From CAYUEN01 sp964443745 (GTDB lineage Bacteria; Campylobacterota; Campylobacteria; Campylobacterales; QNZT01): a stretch of DNA of 64,000 nt. Every line of letters starts with the position of its first letter. Position 1 is the stretch's first letter. The position numbers and the translations under genes are program-made. The stretch lies in assembly GCA_964443745.1 (NCBI GenBank), contig CAYUEN010000001.1, forward strand, positions 62,001 through 126,000, in the 5' to 3' direction. Shown piece by piece: positions 35,474 to 44,271 of the stretch. Under the pieces are notes generated by a model that saw nothing but the letters and a program-made list of their open reading frames with translations, was not told where the DNA came from and ran no database searches.

Positions 35474-36190
35474 TTAGAGGTCGTTTTGTCTATCACTCAG
35501 CAGCGCCCAGCTCTGATCGGCATACTCCATTCCACCCAGATCGACCCGCTCGAGTACCTTCACCCTCGAATCCCGCATCAGACGTACGACGAGCAGCTGT
35601 CCATAGATACGTTTTTGGTGCAATACGAAATCGCTCAGCTCCAGGGAGCGTCTGCCGTATCCGATCTGGTCGGTGGAGACCGTATCGCACAAATCGTCGT
35701 AGAGGGTCGTGGAGATCGCGTCGTATTGATCGATCTCTTCGAGACAGTCGTAGTATCCGAGCGAGAACTTCATCGGGTCGATTTTGGTATCTTCGATATC
35801 GGAATAAAAATCCCAAGCCGCATCTCCGGTCGTGAGTGTCGTAAAGAAAATTCTTCCATCTTCGAACCGCTCCATCTTTTTCAAAAGTGTGGAAACCGGC
35901 TGGTTTTTAAGTGTGATTTCGTCTATCGAAACCCGCTGCACACCGCCATTCTTGAGTTCAATTTCACAGATCTCGGGATCGATGCCGTGTAGATCGAAAA
36001 GCAGATCGTCGTAAGCGCCCACTTCACCCGTTTCGATATATTCGGTGGCGTAGTCGTAAAGCCTTCGGATATCGTCGTTTTGGGCGAGATCGAATTCGCC
36101 GATGTCGATACCGTTTTCCTGCATAACTTGCTGCAGATCGAAAAGTCTGAAGATTTTCGCTTTCGCCTTGATCGTCACTTGAAGCGCCAT
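35474..36190 (-). CDS. Conserved acidic protein, unknown function
   Basis: 238 residues, soluble, very acidic (many Asp/Glu, few Cys), no membrane segment or signal peptide. I recognise no family. The N terminus (LQVTIKAKAKIFRLFDL) looks like a beta strand plus helix; the middle is rich in Tyr-Asp pairs. It lies between yggS and rpmB on the same strand with an AGGATACCCT ribosome site, and may be a lineage-specific housekeeping protein. Confidence 0.7.
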   Translation of the reverse strand: MALQVTIKAKAKIFRLFDLQQVMQENGIDIGEFDLAQNDDIRRLYDYATEYIETGEVGAYDDLLFDLHGIDPEICEIELKNGGVQRVSIDEITLKNQPVSTLLKKMERFEDGRIFFTTLTTGDAAWDFYSDIEDTKIDPMKFSLGYYDCLEEIDQYDAISTTLYDDLCDTVSTDQIGYGRRSLELSDFVLHQKRIYGQLLVVRLMRDSRVKVLERVDLGGMEYADQSWALLSDRQNDL

Positions 36191-36231
36191 AGGGTATCCT
36201 TTTTTTTCTCTATTATACCGAATCTACCGGT

Positions 36232-36909
36232 TCAAGCTTCCTGAAAAAGTATGCGCCCCAGACGCAACATATTCGATCCGCAGCGTATCGCCAGCTCGAA
36301 ATCGTCGCTCATACCCATCGAACAGTATTTCGCCCCTCTCGGTCGGAGTTTTTCGAAGATGGCGAAGGTGGTCTCGAAACTCTCCCGTATTCGTCTTTCG
36401 TCTTCGGTGTGCGCACCGATTGTCATCACTCCTTTAAGTTCCAGGTGGGGACATCTCTCTTGGATCTGCAGATAGGTCTCTTCGGCGATTTCCGGCATCA
36501 CCCCCGCCTTGGTCTCCTCCTTGGCGCTGTTGATCTGCAGCAGCAGATGGGGCGTGATCCCTTTTTTCGCTGCTCGCTTATCGATCGCTTCGGCATGTTC
36601 GATCGAATCGCACGATTGTATCAAAGCGGGTCGGATATCCAGCAACGTATTGATCTTGTTGGTCTGGATACGGCCCAGATAGTGCCACTCCAGCGGCAGA
36701 TCCGAGAGCGCTTCCGACTTGTCTCTAAGATCCTGCACCAGATTTTCACCGAAGGCGCGCTGGCCGTTTTCATAGAGGGCGCGGATCGCATCGGTATCCA
36801 CATATTTGCTAACCGCTATGATCTTGATGATCTGGTGTTCGTTGGTCTCCAGCCGGATCGCTTCGATACGGTTGAGAACTCTGTCGTAATTGGCTTCGTA
36901 GCGTCTCAT
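36232..36909 (-). CDS. yggS: PLP homeostasis protein, YggS/PROSC family
   Basis: 225 residues from ATG 36909 (GGAGAG before it, ATGA overlap with rseP stop). Lysine for PLP is in IIAVSKYV; the family end pattern MGMSDDFELAIRCGSNMLRLGR is complete. Binds pyridoxal 5'-phosphate and keeps cellular PLP and amino-acid pools balanced; no enzyme activity is known for the family. Confidence 0.94.
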   Translation of the reverse strand: MRRYEANYDRVLNRIEAIRLETNEHQIIKIIAVSKYVDTDAIRALYENGQRAFGENLVQDLRDKSEALSDLPLEWHYLGRIQTNKINTLLDIRPALIQSCDSIEHAEAIDKRAAKKGITPHLLLQINSAKEETKAGVMPEIAEETYLQIQERCPHLELKGVMTIGAHTEDERRIRESFETTFAIFEKLRPRGAKYCSMGMSDDFELAIRCGSNMLRLGRILFQEA

Positions 36910-37982
36910 CTGCTCTCTCCTATGATTCTGATGATGTCGTTGAAGGTGGTAAAAGCCATCAGGCTCAGCAAAAAGACCCATCCGGCGACCGTCAATCTGT
37001 AAAAAACCTTTTCGCTCGGCGGTCGGCGGAAAACCATTTCGTAGAGGTTGAAGACGATGTGTCCGCCATCCAATGCCGGTATCGGCAGCAGATTGAGTAC
37101 GCCCAGATTGACGGAGATCAGCGCCGCCAGCATCAAAAGCGTCGTCAGTCCCAGTGCGCTCGCCTGGGAGGTGACCTGCATGATCGAAACGACGCCGCCC
37201 ATCTGGCTGGCGGGGATGACCCCTTCGATCAGTTTCTGTAGACTTTTTACGATCAGCGTGGCGGCCGCTATCGATTCGTGCCATGCGTAGGCGAAGACCT
37301 CTTTTGGCGTGCGAAAAGTGAGCGTGACGAATCTTCCGGAGGGCGCGATACCGATCAGTTTTTTGCGGATTTTTTCCCCGAAGATGTTTTTGGCGGGGGC
37401 GTAACGGGGGGTGAGGGTGACGATCAGGCGCTTTTCTCCTCTTAGAATCGTCAGTCGTACCGCTCCGGTGGTGGTTTGGATGATGGGTCCGATTTCGTCC
37501 CAGCTTCGTATCGGCTTCGCATCGATCGCGAGAATCAGATCTTTGGGTTGCAGATGCGCTTCCATCGCGGCCGAGTCGGGGGAGACGACACCGATCTCGG
37601 GTGCGAGCTTTTCCGCCCCCAGTAGTGCGACGGCGATATAGAGGATGAAGGCGAGCAGAAAGTTCGCGAAAGGTCCCGCCAAAAGGATGAGAATCTTCTG
37701 CCAGGGCTTTTTGGATTGATAACTGTCGGGATCGTCGCTCTTTTTGGAAAGATCGAAGTCGTCCTGCCCTTTCATCCGTACGAAACCGCCCAGTAAAACG
37801 GGATAGAAGCTATAGCGCGTATCGCCTATTTTTTTCACGAACCACGGCTTGTCGATACCAATCGGGATACCCAACCCGAATTCTTCGACTTTCACGCCGA
37901 AAAAACGGGCCGCGGCGAAGTGTCCCAATTCATGAAAGATGATCAGTGCGGAAAGTACGAGAAGCGAAACGAGAATACCCAT
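36906..37982 (-). CDS. rseP: Site-2 zinc metalloprotease RseP
   Basis: 358 residues from ATG 37982 (one base shared with the pgsA stop). HExxH in TM1 (H17-E-L-G-H21), one PDZ domain (about 120-205) and the C-terminal metal motif PIPALDGG in the last membrane part. Cleaves membrane proteins, such as anti-sigma factors or signal-peptide remnants, within the bilayer. No rpoE-rseA pair is in the window. Confidence 0.94.
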   Translation of the reverse strand: MGILVSLLVLSALIIFHELGHFAAARFFGVKVEEFGLGIPIGIDKPWFVKKIGDTRYSFYPVLLGGFVRMKGQDDFDLSKKSDDPDSYQSKKPWQKILILLAGPFANFLLAFILYIAVALLGAEKLAPEIGVVSPDSAAMEAHLQPKDLILAIDAKPIRSWDEIGPIIQTTTGAVRLTILRGEKRLIVTLTPRYAPAKNIFGEKIRKKLIGIAPSGRFVTLTFRTPKEVFAYAWHESIAAATLIVKSLQKLIEGVIPASQMGGVVSIMQVTSQASALGLTTLLMLAALISVNLGVLNLLPIPALDGGHIVFNLYEMVFRRPPSEKVFYRLTVAGWVFLLSLMAFTTFNDIIRIIGESR

Positions 37983-38512
37983 CAGTCGATATACCCCCCG
38001 ATATACTCCCATCCGGAATAGAGTGTCAACGCGACCGCGATCCACAGCAGCAGATTCGCGTAGGGCCAGTTCATAAGCAGAAATCCTATCGCGAACATTT
38101 GGGATACGGTTTTGGCCTTGCCGGCGAAAGTGGAGGCGACGCTTTTACCTTCGCTCGCGGCGGCGACCCTGAGGCCCGTGACGAAAAATTCGCGTGTGAG
38201 AATCAAGTAGATCGCCCAGGGATTCGCCCGCTCCAGAAACAGCAGCCCCAAAAAACCGGCCAGCATCAGCATCTTGTCCGCGAGCGGATCGAGGATGCCG
38301 CCCAATTTGGTGATCTGATCCCAACTCCTGGCGATATAGCCGTCGAAAAAATCGGTCACGCTCGCGAGTACGAAGATCAACCCCGCGCCGTAATCGAGCC
38401 AGCTGGGGTGGATGTGGTCAAAAAGCGGCTGATTTCGTTCGACCAGCAATAGAAACATCAAAGGCGCCATCAAGATTCTGAGCAGGGCGAGCAGATTGGG
38501 GAGATTCAGCAT
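37982..38512 (-). CDS. pgsA: CDP-diacylglycerol-glycerol-3-phosphate 3-phosphatidyltransferase
   Basis: 176 residues from ATG 38512, overlapping the previous stop by seven bases. The CDP-alcohol transferase motif D-G-x2-A-R-x8-G-x3-D-x3-D is intact (DGYIAR through GILDPLADK). Makes phosphatidylglycerophosphate, the first committed step to phosphatidylglycerol and cardiolipin. Part of the dapA-fabL-pgsA-rseP run. Confidence 0.95.
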   Translation of the reverse strand: MLNLPNLLALLRILMAPLMFLLLVERNQPLFDHIHPSWLDYGAGLIFVLASVTDFFDGYIARSWDQITKLGGILDPLADKMLMLAGFLGLLFLERANPWAIYLILTREFFVTGLRVAAASEGKSVASTFAGKAKTVSQMFAIGFLLMNWPYANLLLWIAVALTLYSGWEYIGGYID

Positions 38513-39279
38513 GACTGAAACGTGGTTCCTCCGTCTATGATCAGCGTATGGCCGGTAATCCAAGCGGCCTTTTCCGAACAGAGAAAGAGACAGGCTCCCG
38601 CGATGTCTTCGGGATATCCCATACGCCCGAGAGGAGAGAGTGCGGCGGTTTTGGCCTTTACCTCTTCGTAGTTGACAAACGCCTTGAGCGCGTCGGTTTC
38701 GATCGGCCCTCCGCTGACGGCGTTGACGCGGATATTCTTCTCTCCCAGCTCCGTCGCCGCGTAACGCACCATCGCTTCGACGGCCGCTTTGTTGGTTCCG
38801 TGTCCGGCGTAGTTTTCGATATAGACGAGATTTCCGGTCGAACTCATCGAGATGATGCTGCCGCCTCCCGTTTTCTCCATCCGTTTGGCCGCCTCCTGCG
38901 CCCCGATGACGAAAGCGACGACCGTGGCGGTGTAGATGTTGTTCAGTCCTCTGGGTTTGAGCCGCATAAATTTCCCGTAACCCCCGACGACCGCGCGTCC
39001 GGAGATGATGGCGTTGGAGATGAAGAAGTCGACACGCTCGAAATCGTTGTCGATCTGAAGAAAAAGATCCCTATAGGTTTCGGGTTCGAGAATGTTCAGT
39101 TGGTATGCGCGCGCTTTGATCCCGTACGTTTGGCTCAGATCGTCGCAGATTTTCTGCGCCTCCTCGGCGTTGGCGTTGTAGGTGAAGGCCACATCGACCC
39201 CTTCTTTGGCGAACTCGTAGACGATCGCCTTGCCGATACCTCGTGTTCCACCGCTGATGACTAACGTCTTACCTCTCAT
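38506..39279 (-). CDS. fabL: Enoyl-ACP reductase, FabL-like SDR
   Basis: 257 residues from ATG 39279 (ATGA overlap with dapA stop). Nucleotide loop SGGTRGIG (9-16). The classic Y-x3-K is absent (His160 stands at that Tyr position), but Y157 and K164 give Y-x6-K, the enoyl-reductase spacing. The later NAVSGGPIETDALK closely resembles FabL of Bacillus subtilis, so reduction of enoyl-ACP in fatty-acid elongation is likelier than a 3-oxoacyl-ACP reductase role. The H. pylori equivalent sits in the same dapA neighbourhood. Confidence 0.8.
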   Translation of the reverse strand: MRGKTLVISGGTRGIGKAIVYEFAKEGVDVAFTYNANAEEAQKICDDLSQTYGIKARAYQLNILEPETYRDLFLQIDNDFERVDFFISNAIISGRAVVGGYGKFMRLKPRGLNNIYTATVVAFVIGAQEAAKRMEKTGGGSIISMSSTGNLVYIENYAGHGTNKAAVEAMVRYAATELGEKNIRVNAVSGGPIETDALKAFVNYEEVKAKTAALSPLGRMGYPEDIAGACLFLCSEKAAWITGHTLIIDGGTTFQSC

Positions 39280-40169
39280 TTGATTCCTTTGATCTCGTAT
39301 TTTTTCAAGACGGCTTCGATGCGTTTTATGTTCTCTTTGGAGGGAGGCACGAGCGGGAGACGGTATTCGAGTCTCTCGATGAGCCCCGCCAGATACATCG
39401 CCGCTTTGATGGGGATGGGGTTGCTTTCGCAAAAGAGAACGCTGTTGATTTCGAAAAGTTCGTCGTTGATCTTTTTGGATGCGTCGTATTGTCCCGCCAG
39501 TGCGGTGTGCGTCAAGTCGGCGATTCGATCCGGCAGGAGATTGGAGGTGACGGAGATCACCCCTTTTGCGCCGTTTGACAAAAGCGGATAGTTGATCGCA
39601 TCATCACCGCTTATGACGGAAAGATCGGGCGCTTTTGCCAACAATTCGACCGTGCGGACCATCGATCCGGTCGCCTCCTTGACGCCGTAGATATTGGGTA
39701 CCTCGCGAAAAAGGCGTATGACGGTATCGGCCGCCATATCCACGCCCGTTCTGCCCGGCACGTTGTAGAGCAGCACGGGTATTTCGACCGCTTGCGCGAT
39801 CGCACGGTAGTGTTCGTAGAGTCCCTGTTGGGTCGGTTTGTTGTAGTAGGGTGTGACCGAGAGTATACCGTCGGCTCCGCAGGAAGCCGCGAACCGTGCC
39901 AGATCGACCGCTTCGTGCGTCGCGTTGCTTCCGGCGCCGGCAAGGACCTTCGTCTCGCTCCCTCTGCAGGCACTTACGGCGATCTCTATACACGCTTTGT
40001 GTTCGTCATGGCTGAGGGTGGCACTCTCTCCGGTCGTTCCGACGGGAACGACGACATCGATACCGTTGCGTATCTGGCGTTTGATCAGCGCCTCGTAACT
40101 TTCCGTATCGATTTTGTTCTCTTTAAAGGGGGTGATCAGTGCGGTCATCGCACCTTTGGGCCAGTTCAT
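39276..40169 (-). CDS. dapA: 4-hydroxy-tetrahydrodipicolinate synthase
   Basis: 297 residues, TIM barrel. VGTTGES binds pyruvate carboxylate, YNVPGRTG carries the catalytic Tyr, and YGVKEATG the Schiff-base Lys. First step of the lysine/diaminopimelate branch, which also feeds peptidoglycan. The start overlaps the M16 protease stop (ATGA). Confidence 0.96.
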   Translation of the reverse strand: MNWPKGAMTALITPFKENKIDTESYEALIKRQIRNGIDVVVPVGTTGESATLSHDEHKACIEIAVSACRGSETKVLAGAGSNATHEAVDLARFAASCGADGILSVTPYYNKPTQQGLYEHYRAIAQAVEIPVLLYNVPGRTGVDMAADTVIRLFREVPNIYGVKEATGSMVRTVELLAKAPDLSVISGDDAINYPLLSNGAKGVISVTSNLLPDRIADLTHTALAGQYDASKKINDELFEINSVLFCESNPIPIKAAMYLAGLIERLEYRLPLVPPSKENIKRIEAVLKKYEIKGIK

Positions 40170-41473
40170 CTCTTTTCCTTTCTGAGTATTACGGTCGTAG
40201 AGTTTTCCGGGACGAAATAGCGTTTTGCCACCTCCTGTATCTCTTTGGAGGTCAGTGCGTCTATTCGCGTTTCGTACTCCAGCAGCGGCGTGATGTCTCC
40301 TCTTGCGAAATAGCTACCAAAGAGGGAGACGAGGGAGCTGGAGCTCTCCATCCCGAAGACGAAATCGCTTTTGGTGTTGATTTTGACCTTCTCGAGCTCC
40401 GCCTTCGTGACCCCCTCCCGCACAATTTTTCCGATTTGCGCCAGGATCTCCTTCTCGACGTCTTCGGCTTTGACACCCGGATTGCAGACGGCGAGAAAGA
40501 GAAAGAGCCCCGGATCCTTGTTTTCCATATTGTAAGCGTAGATTTGGTTTACCATCTTTTTTTTGTCGATCAACTCGGCGTTGAGTCGACTGCTCTTGCC
40601 GCTGCTGAAGAGTTCCGAGAGGGCGGAGAGGGCGACTTGGTCGGGATGACGAAAATCGGGGATGTGGTAGGCGATCGCGATCATCTCCACTTCGCTCTCT
40701 TTGTGGATTTCTATACGTTTGGCGCCGTCTTGTTCGGGCTCTTTTCTATAATCCAAAGAGGGTATTTCGGCGTGATTTTCGATCGGTCCGAACGCCTTTT
40801 GGGCTTCGTCGAAGACGCGTTTGGGATCGATGTCGCCCGCTACGATCAAGATCGCGTTTTTGGGCTGGTAGTAGGTTTTGTGAAACGACCGGATATCTTC
40901 GATCGTCCAATTTTTGATATCGTTGACAAAACCGATCGGTGTCCAGTGGTAGGGGTGGTAGATATAGGCGTTGTTGAAGAGTCTGAAATAGAGATACCCC
41001 ATCGGAGAGTTGTCCGTACGCCATCTACGCTCCTCGAGGACGACGTTGCGTTCGGGCTGAAACTCTTCGTCTTTGAGAGAGAGGTTCGCCATCAGTTCGG
41101 CGAAGAGTCCGATCGATTCGGAAAGATTTTTCGAAGAGCTCTGGATATAGTAGTGGGTGTAGTCAAACCCCGTCGATGCGTTGTTGACACCGCCGTAACT
41201 CTTGACGATCGTATCGAATTCGCCCGCTTTGAGATGTTTGGTCGATTTGAAGTTGAGATGCTCGAGCATATGGGCGATACCGCTTTTGCCCATGATCTCG
41301 TTTCGGCTGCCGACTTTGTAGAAGATATCGGTGGTGATGACACCCGAATCGTTTCGCATCGGAATCACGACGACTAGGAGACCGTTCTCGAGAGTTTTGG
41401 TTTCATACTTTGGCAGTGCGCTGCTCATCAATACTCCTGTAGTTATGAAAATGGCAAAAAGAGTGCGGATCAT
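40166..41473 (-). CDS. M16-family zinc protease, secreted
   Basis: 435 residues with a signal peptide (about 1-19). The inverted zinc motif is H68-M-L-E71-H72, with the third ligand expected in the EERRWRTDNSP region. Only one of the two usual M16 halves pairs is active, and the protein is the short, single-chain form. Conserved between pyrD and dapA in Campylobacterota. Its substrate in the periplasm is unknown. Confidence 0.92.
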   Translation of the reverse strand: MIRTLFAIFITTGVLMSSALPKYETKTLENGLLVVVIPMRNDSGVITTDIFYKVGSRNEIMGKSGIAHMLEHLNFKSTKHLKAGEFDTIVKSYGGVNNASTGFDYTHYYIQSSSKNLSESIGLFAELMANLSLKDEEFQPERNVVLEERRWRTDNSPMGYLYFRLFNNAYIYHPYHWTPIGFVNDIKNWTIEDIRSFHKTYYQPKNAILIVAGDIDPKRVFDEAQKAFGPIENHAEIPSLDYRKEPEQDGAKRIEIHKESEVEMIAIAYHIPDFRHPDQVALSALSELFSSGKSSRLNAELIDKKKMVNQIYAYNMENKDPGLFLFLAVCNPGVKAEDVEKEILAQIGKIVREGVTKAELEKVKINTKSDFVFGMESSSSLVSLFGSYFARGDITPLLEYETRIDALTSKEIQEVAKRYFVPENSTTVILRKEKR

Positions 41474-42528
41474 GTTCGATCGGCTCCTATCGCCTCGGAG
41501 AGGGTGGCGAATCCCTCTTTCTCGATCAGTTCGAGCAATCCCGTATTGATCTTTTTCGCAAGGGAGGGACCCTGGAAGATCAGGGCGCTGAAAACCTGCA
41601 CCAACGAGGCGCCGGCTTTGATGCGTCGGTAGGCTTCCTCCGCGGAATCGATTCCGCCGACGCTGATGAGGGTCGTGTGGGGAAAGAACTCTTTGGCGAG
41701 CGCCTCGAAGAGGGCGAAACTCTTCTCTTTGAGGACCTTTCCGCTGACGCCGCCGAAATCTTTCGCGCCGGGCAGCAGGGAGTAGTCGATCGTCGTGTTG
41801 GTCGCGACGATGCCGCCGGCACCATGCTCTAGAGCGCTATGGCAGATTTGCAAAGCCTCTTTTTCACTCAAATCGGGTGCGATTTTGAGCAAAACCGGTT
41901 TGGCCGTCAATTGTGCGGCCATCGTGAAGAGATCTTTGATGAAAGTCTCGTTCTGCAAGTCTCTAAGACCCGGGGTGTTGGGAGAGGAGATGTTGATCAC
42001 CAGATAGTCGCTGATCGATTCGAACGCTTCTATCAGCATCCGATAGTCGTCGAGAGCTCTGGATGCGGGGGTGGTCTTGTTTTTTCCGATGTTCGCACCG
42101 AGTGGAATCTCATAAGGGTAGCGTTTGGCGACACGCGCTTTCACTTTCGCCAATCCGTCGTTGTTGAAGCCCATCGCGTTTTGAAGCGATTCATATTCCG
42201 GATAGCGAAAGAGTCTCGGTTTGGGGTTGCCGCGCTGGGGTCTTGGGGTGACGGTACCAAACTCCACCGATCCGAAACCGAGCGCTTTGAGCGCTTCGAT
42301 CATCGTCGCGTTTTTGTCGAACCCCGCCGCCATTCCTACGGGATTGGGAAAGACGCAGCCCAAGGCGTCTATTCGGAGTCTCTCGTCGTTTACGGCGTAG
42401 AGATTTTCGATGGTTCCAAGTAGAGAGGGGGTGAATCTGGTGATGTTTTTCAAGATGAATTCCACCAGATGGTGTGCGGTTTCCGGATCGAGTCTGTAGA
42501 TGTATTTTCTCACATCGCTATATTGCAT
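41470..42528 (-). CDS. pyrD: Dihydroorotate dehydrogenase, quinone type (class 2)
   Basis: 352 residues. FMN-binding barrel with the class 2 N-terminal helices (about 1-40) that dock on the membrane, GMAAGFDKNA, NISSPNTPGLR with the catalytic Ser, and VGGIDS. Oxidises dihydroorotate to orotate, giving electrons to menaquinone. Stop and next start overlap as ATGA. A TATAAT lies upstream (42562-42557). Confidence 0.95.
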   Translation of the reverse strand: MQYSDVRKYIYRLDPETAHHLVEFILKNITRFTPSLLGTIENLYAVNDERLRIDALGCVFPNPVGMAAGFDKNATMIEALKALGFGSVEFGTVTPRPQRGNPKPRLFRYPEYESLQNAMGFNNDGLAKVKARVAKRYPYEIPLGANIGKNKTTPASRALDDYRMLIEAFESISDYLVINISSPNTPGLRDLQNETFIKDLFTMAAQLTAKPVLLKIAPDLSEKEALQICHSALEHGAGGIVATNTTIDYSLLPGAKDFGGVSGKVLKEKSFALFEALAKEFFPHTTLISVGGIDSAEEAYRRIKAGASLVQVFSALIFQGPSLAKKINTGLLELIEKEGFATLSEAIGADRT

Positions 42529-42556
42529 CGCACCTCTTTCATCGTAAATAAGTGGG

Positions 42557-42562
42557 ATTATA
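42557..42562 (-). promoter_or_regulatory. -10 element of pyrD
   Basis: Minus strand TATAAT at 42562-42557, 29 bases before the pyrD ATG. Upstream is A/T-rich with no -35, the usual promoter form in Campylobacterota. It would drive the pyrD-M16-dapA-fabL-pgsA-rseP-yggS run. Confidence 0.6.
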
Positions 42563-42593
42563 CCCCATTTTTATTAAAAGTGGTGCGAAGTGT

Positions 42594-43418
42594 TCAAGAC
42601 TCCTTTGGGGAGGAGACTTTCTGGAATGTCTCCCGGATCAGATGCGTGAGGTCGGTTTTTTCGAATCCATATCCCCTTTTGGGTTCGTCTTCTTTGCAAA
42701 GATCCTCCTCTTTCGTGGGAAGGAGAGGGGAGATGGCTTTCTCTTTATCTCTCTTTTTTCTCTTTTTTTGAGATTTTTTCTTTTTGGATGTGAGGGGAAG
42801 TCTGCCACTGAGCGTTTGGTCGAGTCTCTCCACCTCTTCCTTGGTTTTGACGAGCTCCTGTTCTATTTCGGTAAGAAGTGCGGTTTTCGAAGAGAGTTCC
42901 TCTTTGAGAGAGGCGATCTCTTCGGAAAGAAGTTCGTTTTCTCTGTTGGCTCGCTCGAGCGACTCTCTCGTGAGTGAGAGATCCTCTTTCTCTAGGTCGG
43001 AGAGTTTTTGTAAAAGCTTCTCTTTTTCCGCTTCGAGCGTTCTGAGCTCCTCTTTGAGTGTCGTGTTCTCCTGTTCCAGCAGAGTCTGTTCTCCCAACCG
43101 CTCCTGTAGCAGGGCGTTTTTGTCCTTGAGTTCTTCGAGTGTTTCGTTCTGTTCCTGATCCATCTGCAAAGAGAGAAGTTCTCTCTGGCTTTCCCTGAAA
43201 CGCTCCTCACAAAGCTCCAGCTCTCTGGATTTTGCTTCGTAGTCGTTTTGTAACTGGTTGATTGTCTCTTTTTCATTGTCTATCTGATCATGCAGCGCGG
43301 TCAATTTCGCTTCCAGTTTTTCGTTTTTGAAAAGACTGGCGAAGATCCAGCCGATCACGAAGCCGAGAAATGCTGCGGCGATTAGACAAAAGAGTATTTT
43401 GGCGATGATCTCCATCAT
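42594..43418 (-). CDS. Membrane-anchored coiled-coil protein, unknown function
   Basis: 274 residues (ATG 43418, or 43415). One N-terminal membrane helix (about 5-29) with small residues, then a coiled coil of about 165 residues, a basic stretch (SKKKKSQKKRKKRDKEK) and an acidic tail. The layout suggests a cytoplasmic or periplasmic spacer protein tied to the inner membrane. Start overlaps the stop of the OmpA-like repeat protein (ATGA), so the two work together or at least are made together. Confidence 0.8.
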   Translation of the reverse strand: MMEIIAKILFCLIAAAFLGFVIGWIFASLFKNEKLEAKLTALHDQIDNEKETINQLQNDYEAKSRELELCEERFRESQRELLSLQMDQEQNETLEELKDKNALLQERLGEQTLLEQENTTLKEELRTLEAEKEKLLQKLSDLEKEDLSLTRESLERANRENELLSEEIASLKEELSSKTALLTEIEQELVKTKEEVERLDQTLSGRLPLTSKKKKSQKKRKKRDKEKAISPLLPTKEEDLCKEDEPKRGYGFEKTDLTHLIRETFQKVSSPKES

Positions 43419-44183
43419 GGTTTTTTCCTTTTAACTACGGTGATGTCGAGTGTTGTCTCTTTGACGGCTTTGGTGGGGATCCGGTAGGATTTCCACCCGC
43501 TTTTGATACGGTCGGACGATACACCATGCTCTCGTAGATATTTTTCCACTTTCAACGCGATCGATCTGGCATCTTTAATATCCATGTTGAATGCGGTGGC
43601 TTTGATCAAAATGGCTAGTGAATCATCGAAACGCACAGGATGGAGCAAGCGGTTCAAAACCCTTTTTTGATCGAATGTAAAACGCTTCTGGTCGGGATAC
43701 CAGTGAAGTGTGCGGCTTTTGAGGATCGAAACGACGTGGATTTTCGCTTTTTTGGCGGGTCTGATTCGTTTGTGTAGACGTTTTGCCTGCTCCGGTTTTG
43801 CCTGCTCCGGTTTTGCCTGCTCCGGTTTTGCCTGCTCCGGTTTTGCCTGNNNNNNNNNNNNNNNNNNNNNNNNNNNNNNNNNNNNNNNNNNNNNNNNNNN
43901 NNNNNNNNNNNNNNNNNNNNNNNNNNNNNNNNNNNNNNNNNNNNNNNNNCTCCGGTGCCGATCCTACCGTTTCGGTGATCGGCACCGGTATGAAAAGAGG
44001 TTTTGACTCCGAAGGAGTCTGTGGAGGAAGAGGTGAGGTTTCGTTTTTTGCCAGGAGTTCGGGGGAGGGGGTTGTGACCGTATGGATTTGGGGGTTGAGT
44101 TCGTCCAGATGTGTGGTGATGCAAAAGACGCTCAAAAGCAGTACGAATAATACCCCCAGCCACAAGACACTTTTGCTGTTCAC
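43415..44183 (-). CDS. Membrane-anchored AKPEQ-repeat protein with OmpA-like C terminus; gene broken by an assembly gap
   Basis: One gene, wrongly split by 100 N (43850-43949). From GTG 44183 (GGAG seven bases before) 78 codons read a membrane helix (about 5-23) and a Pro-rich stretch ending in SAPE. After the gap the frame starting with CAG at 43849 reads Q-AKPEQ repeats, a basic linker and about 100 C-terminal residues that look like an OmpA-type peptidoglycan-binding domain (RSIALKVEKYLREHGVSSDR), ending at 43415. The two sides join in frame only if the gap is a multiple of three, as a 15-base repeat requires; 100 N is a placeholder. Probably spans periplasm from inner membrane to wall. 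Confidence 0.75.
43781..43955 (-). repeat. 15-bp tandem repeat coding AKPEQ, with unresolved copies
   Basis: Unit TTTTGCCTGCTCCGG on the plus strand. Four identical full copies run 43781-43840, then nine bases of a fifth. On the far side of the gap stand the last six bases of a unit (43950-43955): nine plus six makes exactly 15. Copies are identical at DNA level, so the array is recent or actively homogenised, and the true copy number is unknown. Confidence 0.92.
43850..43949. other. Assembly gap (100 N)
   Basis: Exactly 100 N, a conventional size for a gap of unknown length, placed inside the 15-bp tandem repeat. It causes a false frameshift in the repeat gene. Confidence 0.98.
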
Positions 44184-44242
44184 CGACACACTCCATAAAA
44201 CTATTTAAAATTAAATAAAAATTAAAATTTTCTTATGGAGAG

Positions 44243-44271
44243 ATTATATAATAATTCTTTACTTTTGTAAA
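44243..44271 (-). promoter_or_regulatory. Sigma-70 promoter of the AKPEQ-repeat gene
   Basis: Minus strand: TTTACA (44271-44266), 17-bp spacer, TATAAT (44248-44243). The -35 lies inside the last codons of the msbA-like gene. Gives a leader of about 50 A/T-rich bases and makes the repeat protein and coiled-coil protein a separate unit. Confidence 0.7.

Noticed and set aside
36910..37284. Longer start for the YggS gene
   Set aside because: The extra codons are an off-frame reading of rseP; ATG 36909 shows the usual ATGA overlap.
43781..43955. Possible CRISPR array
   Set aside because: The 15-bp units are directly adjacent, identical and code in frame; there are no spacers and no cas genes.
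43623..44189. Frames reading KTGAG or QNRSR repeats through the 100-N gap
   Set aside because: They exist only because 100 is not a multiple of three. The codons on both sides of the gap fit the AKPEQ frame.
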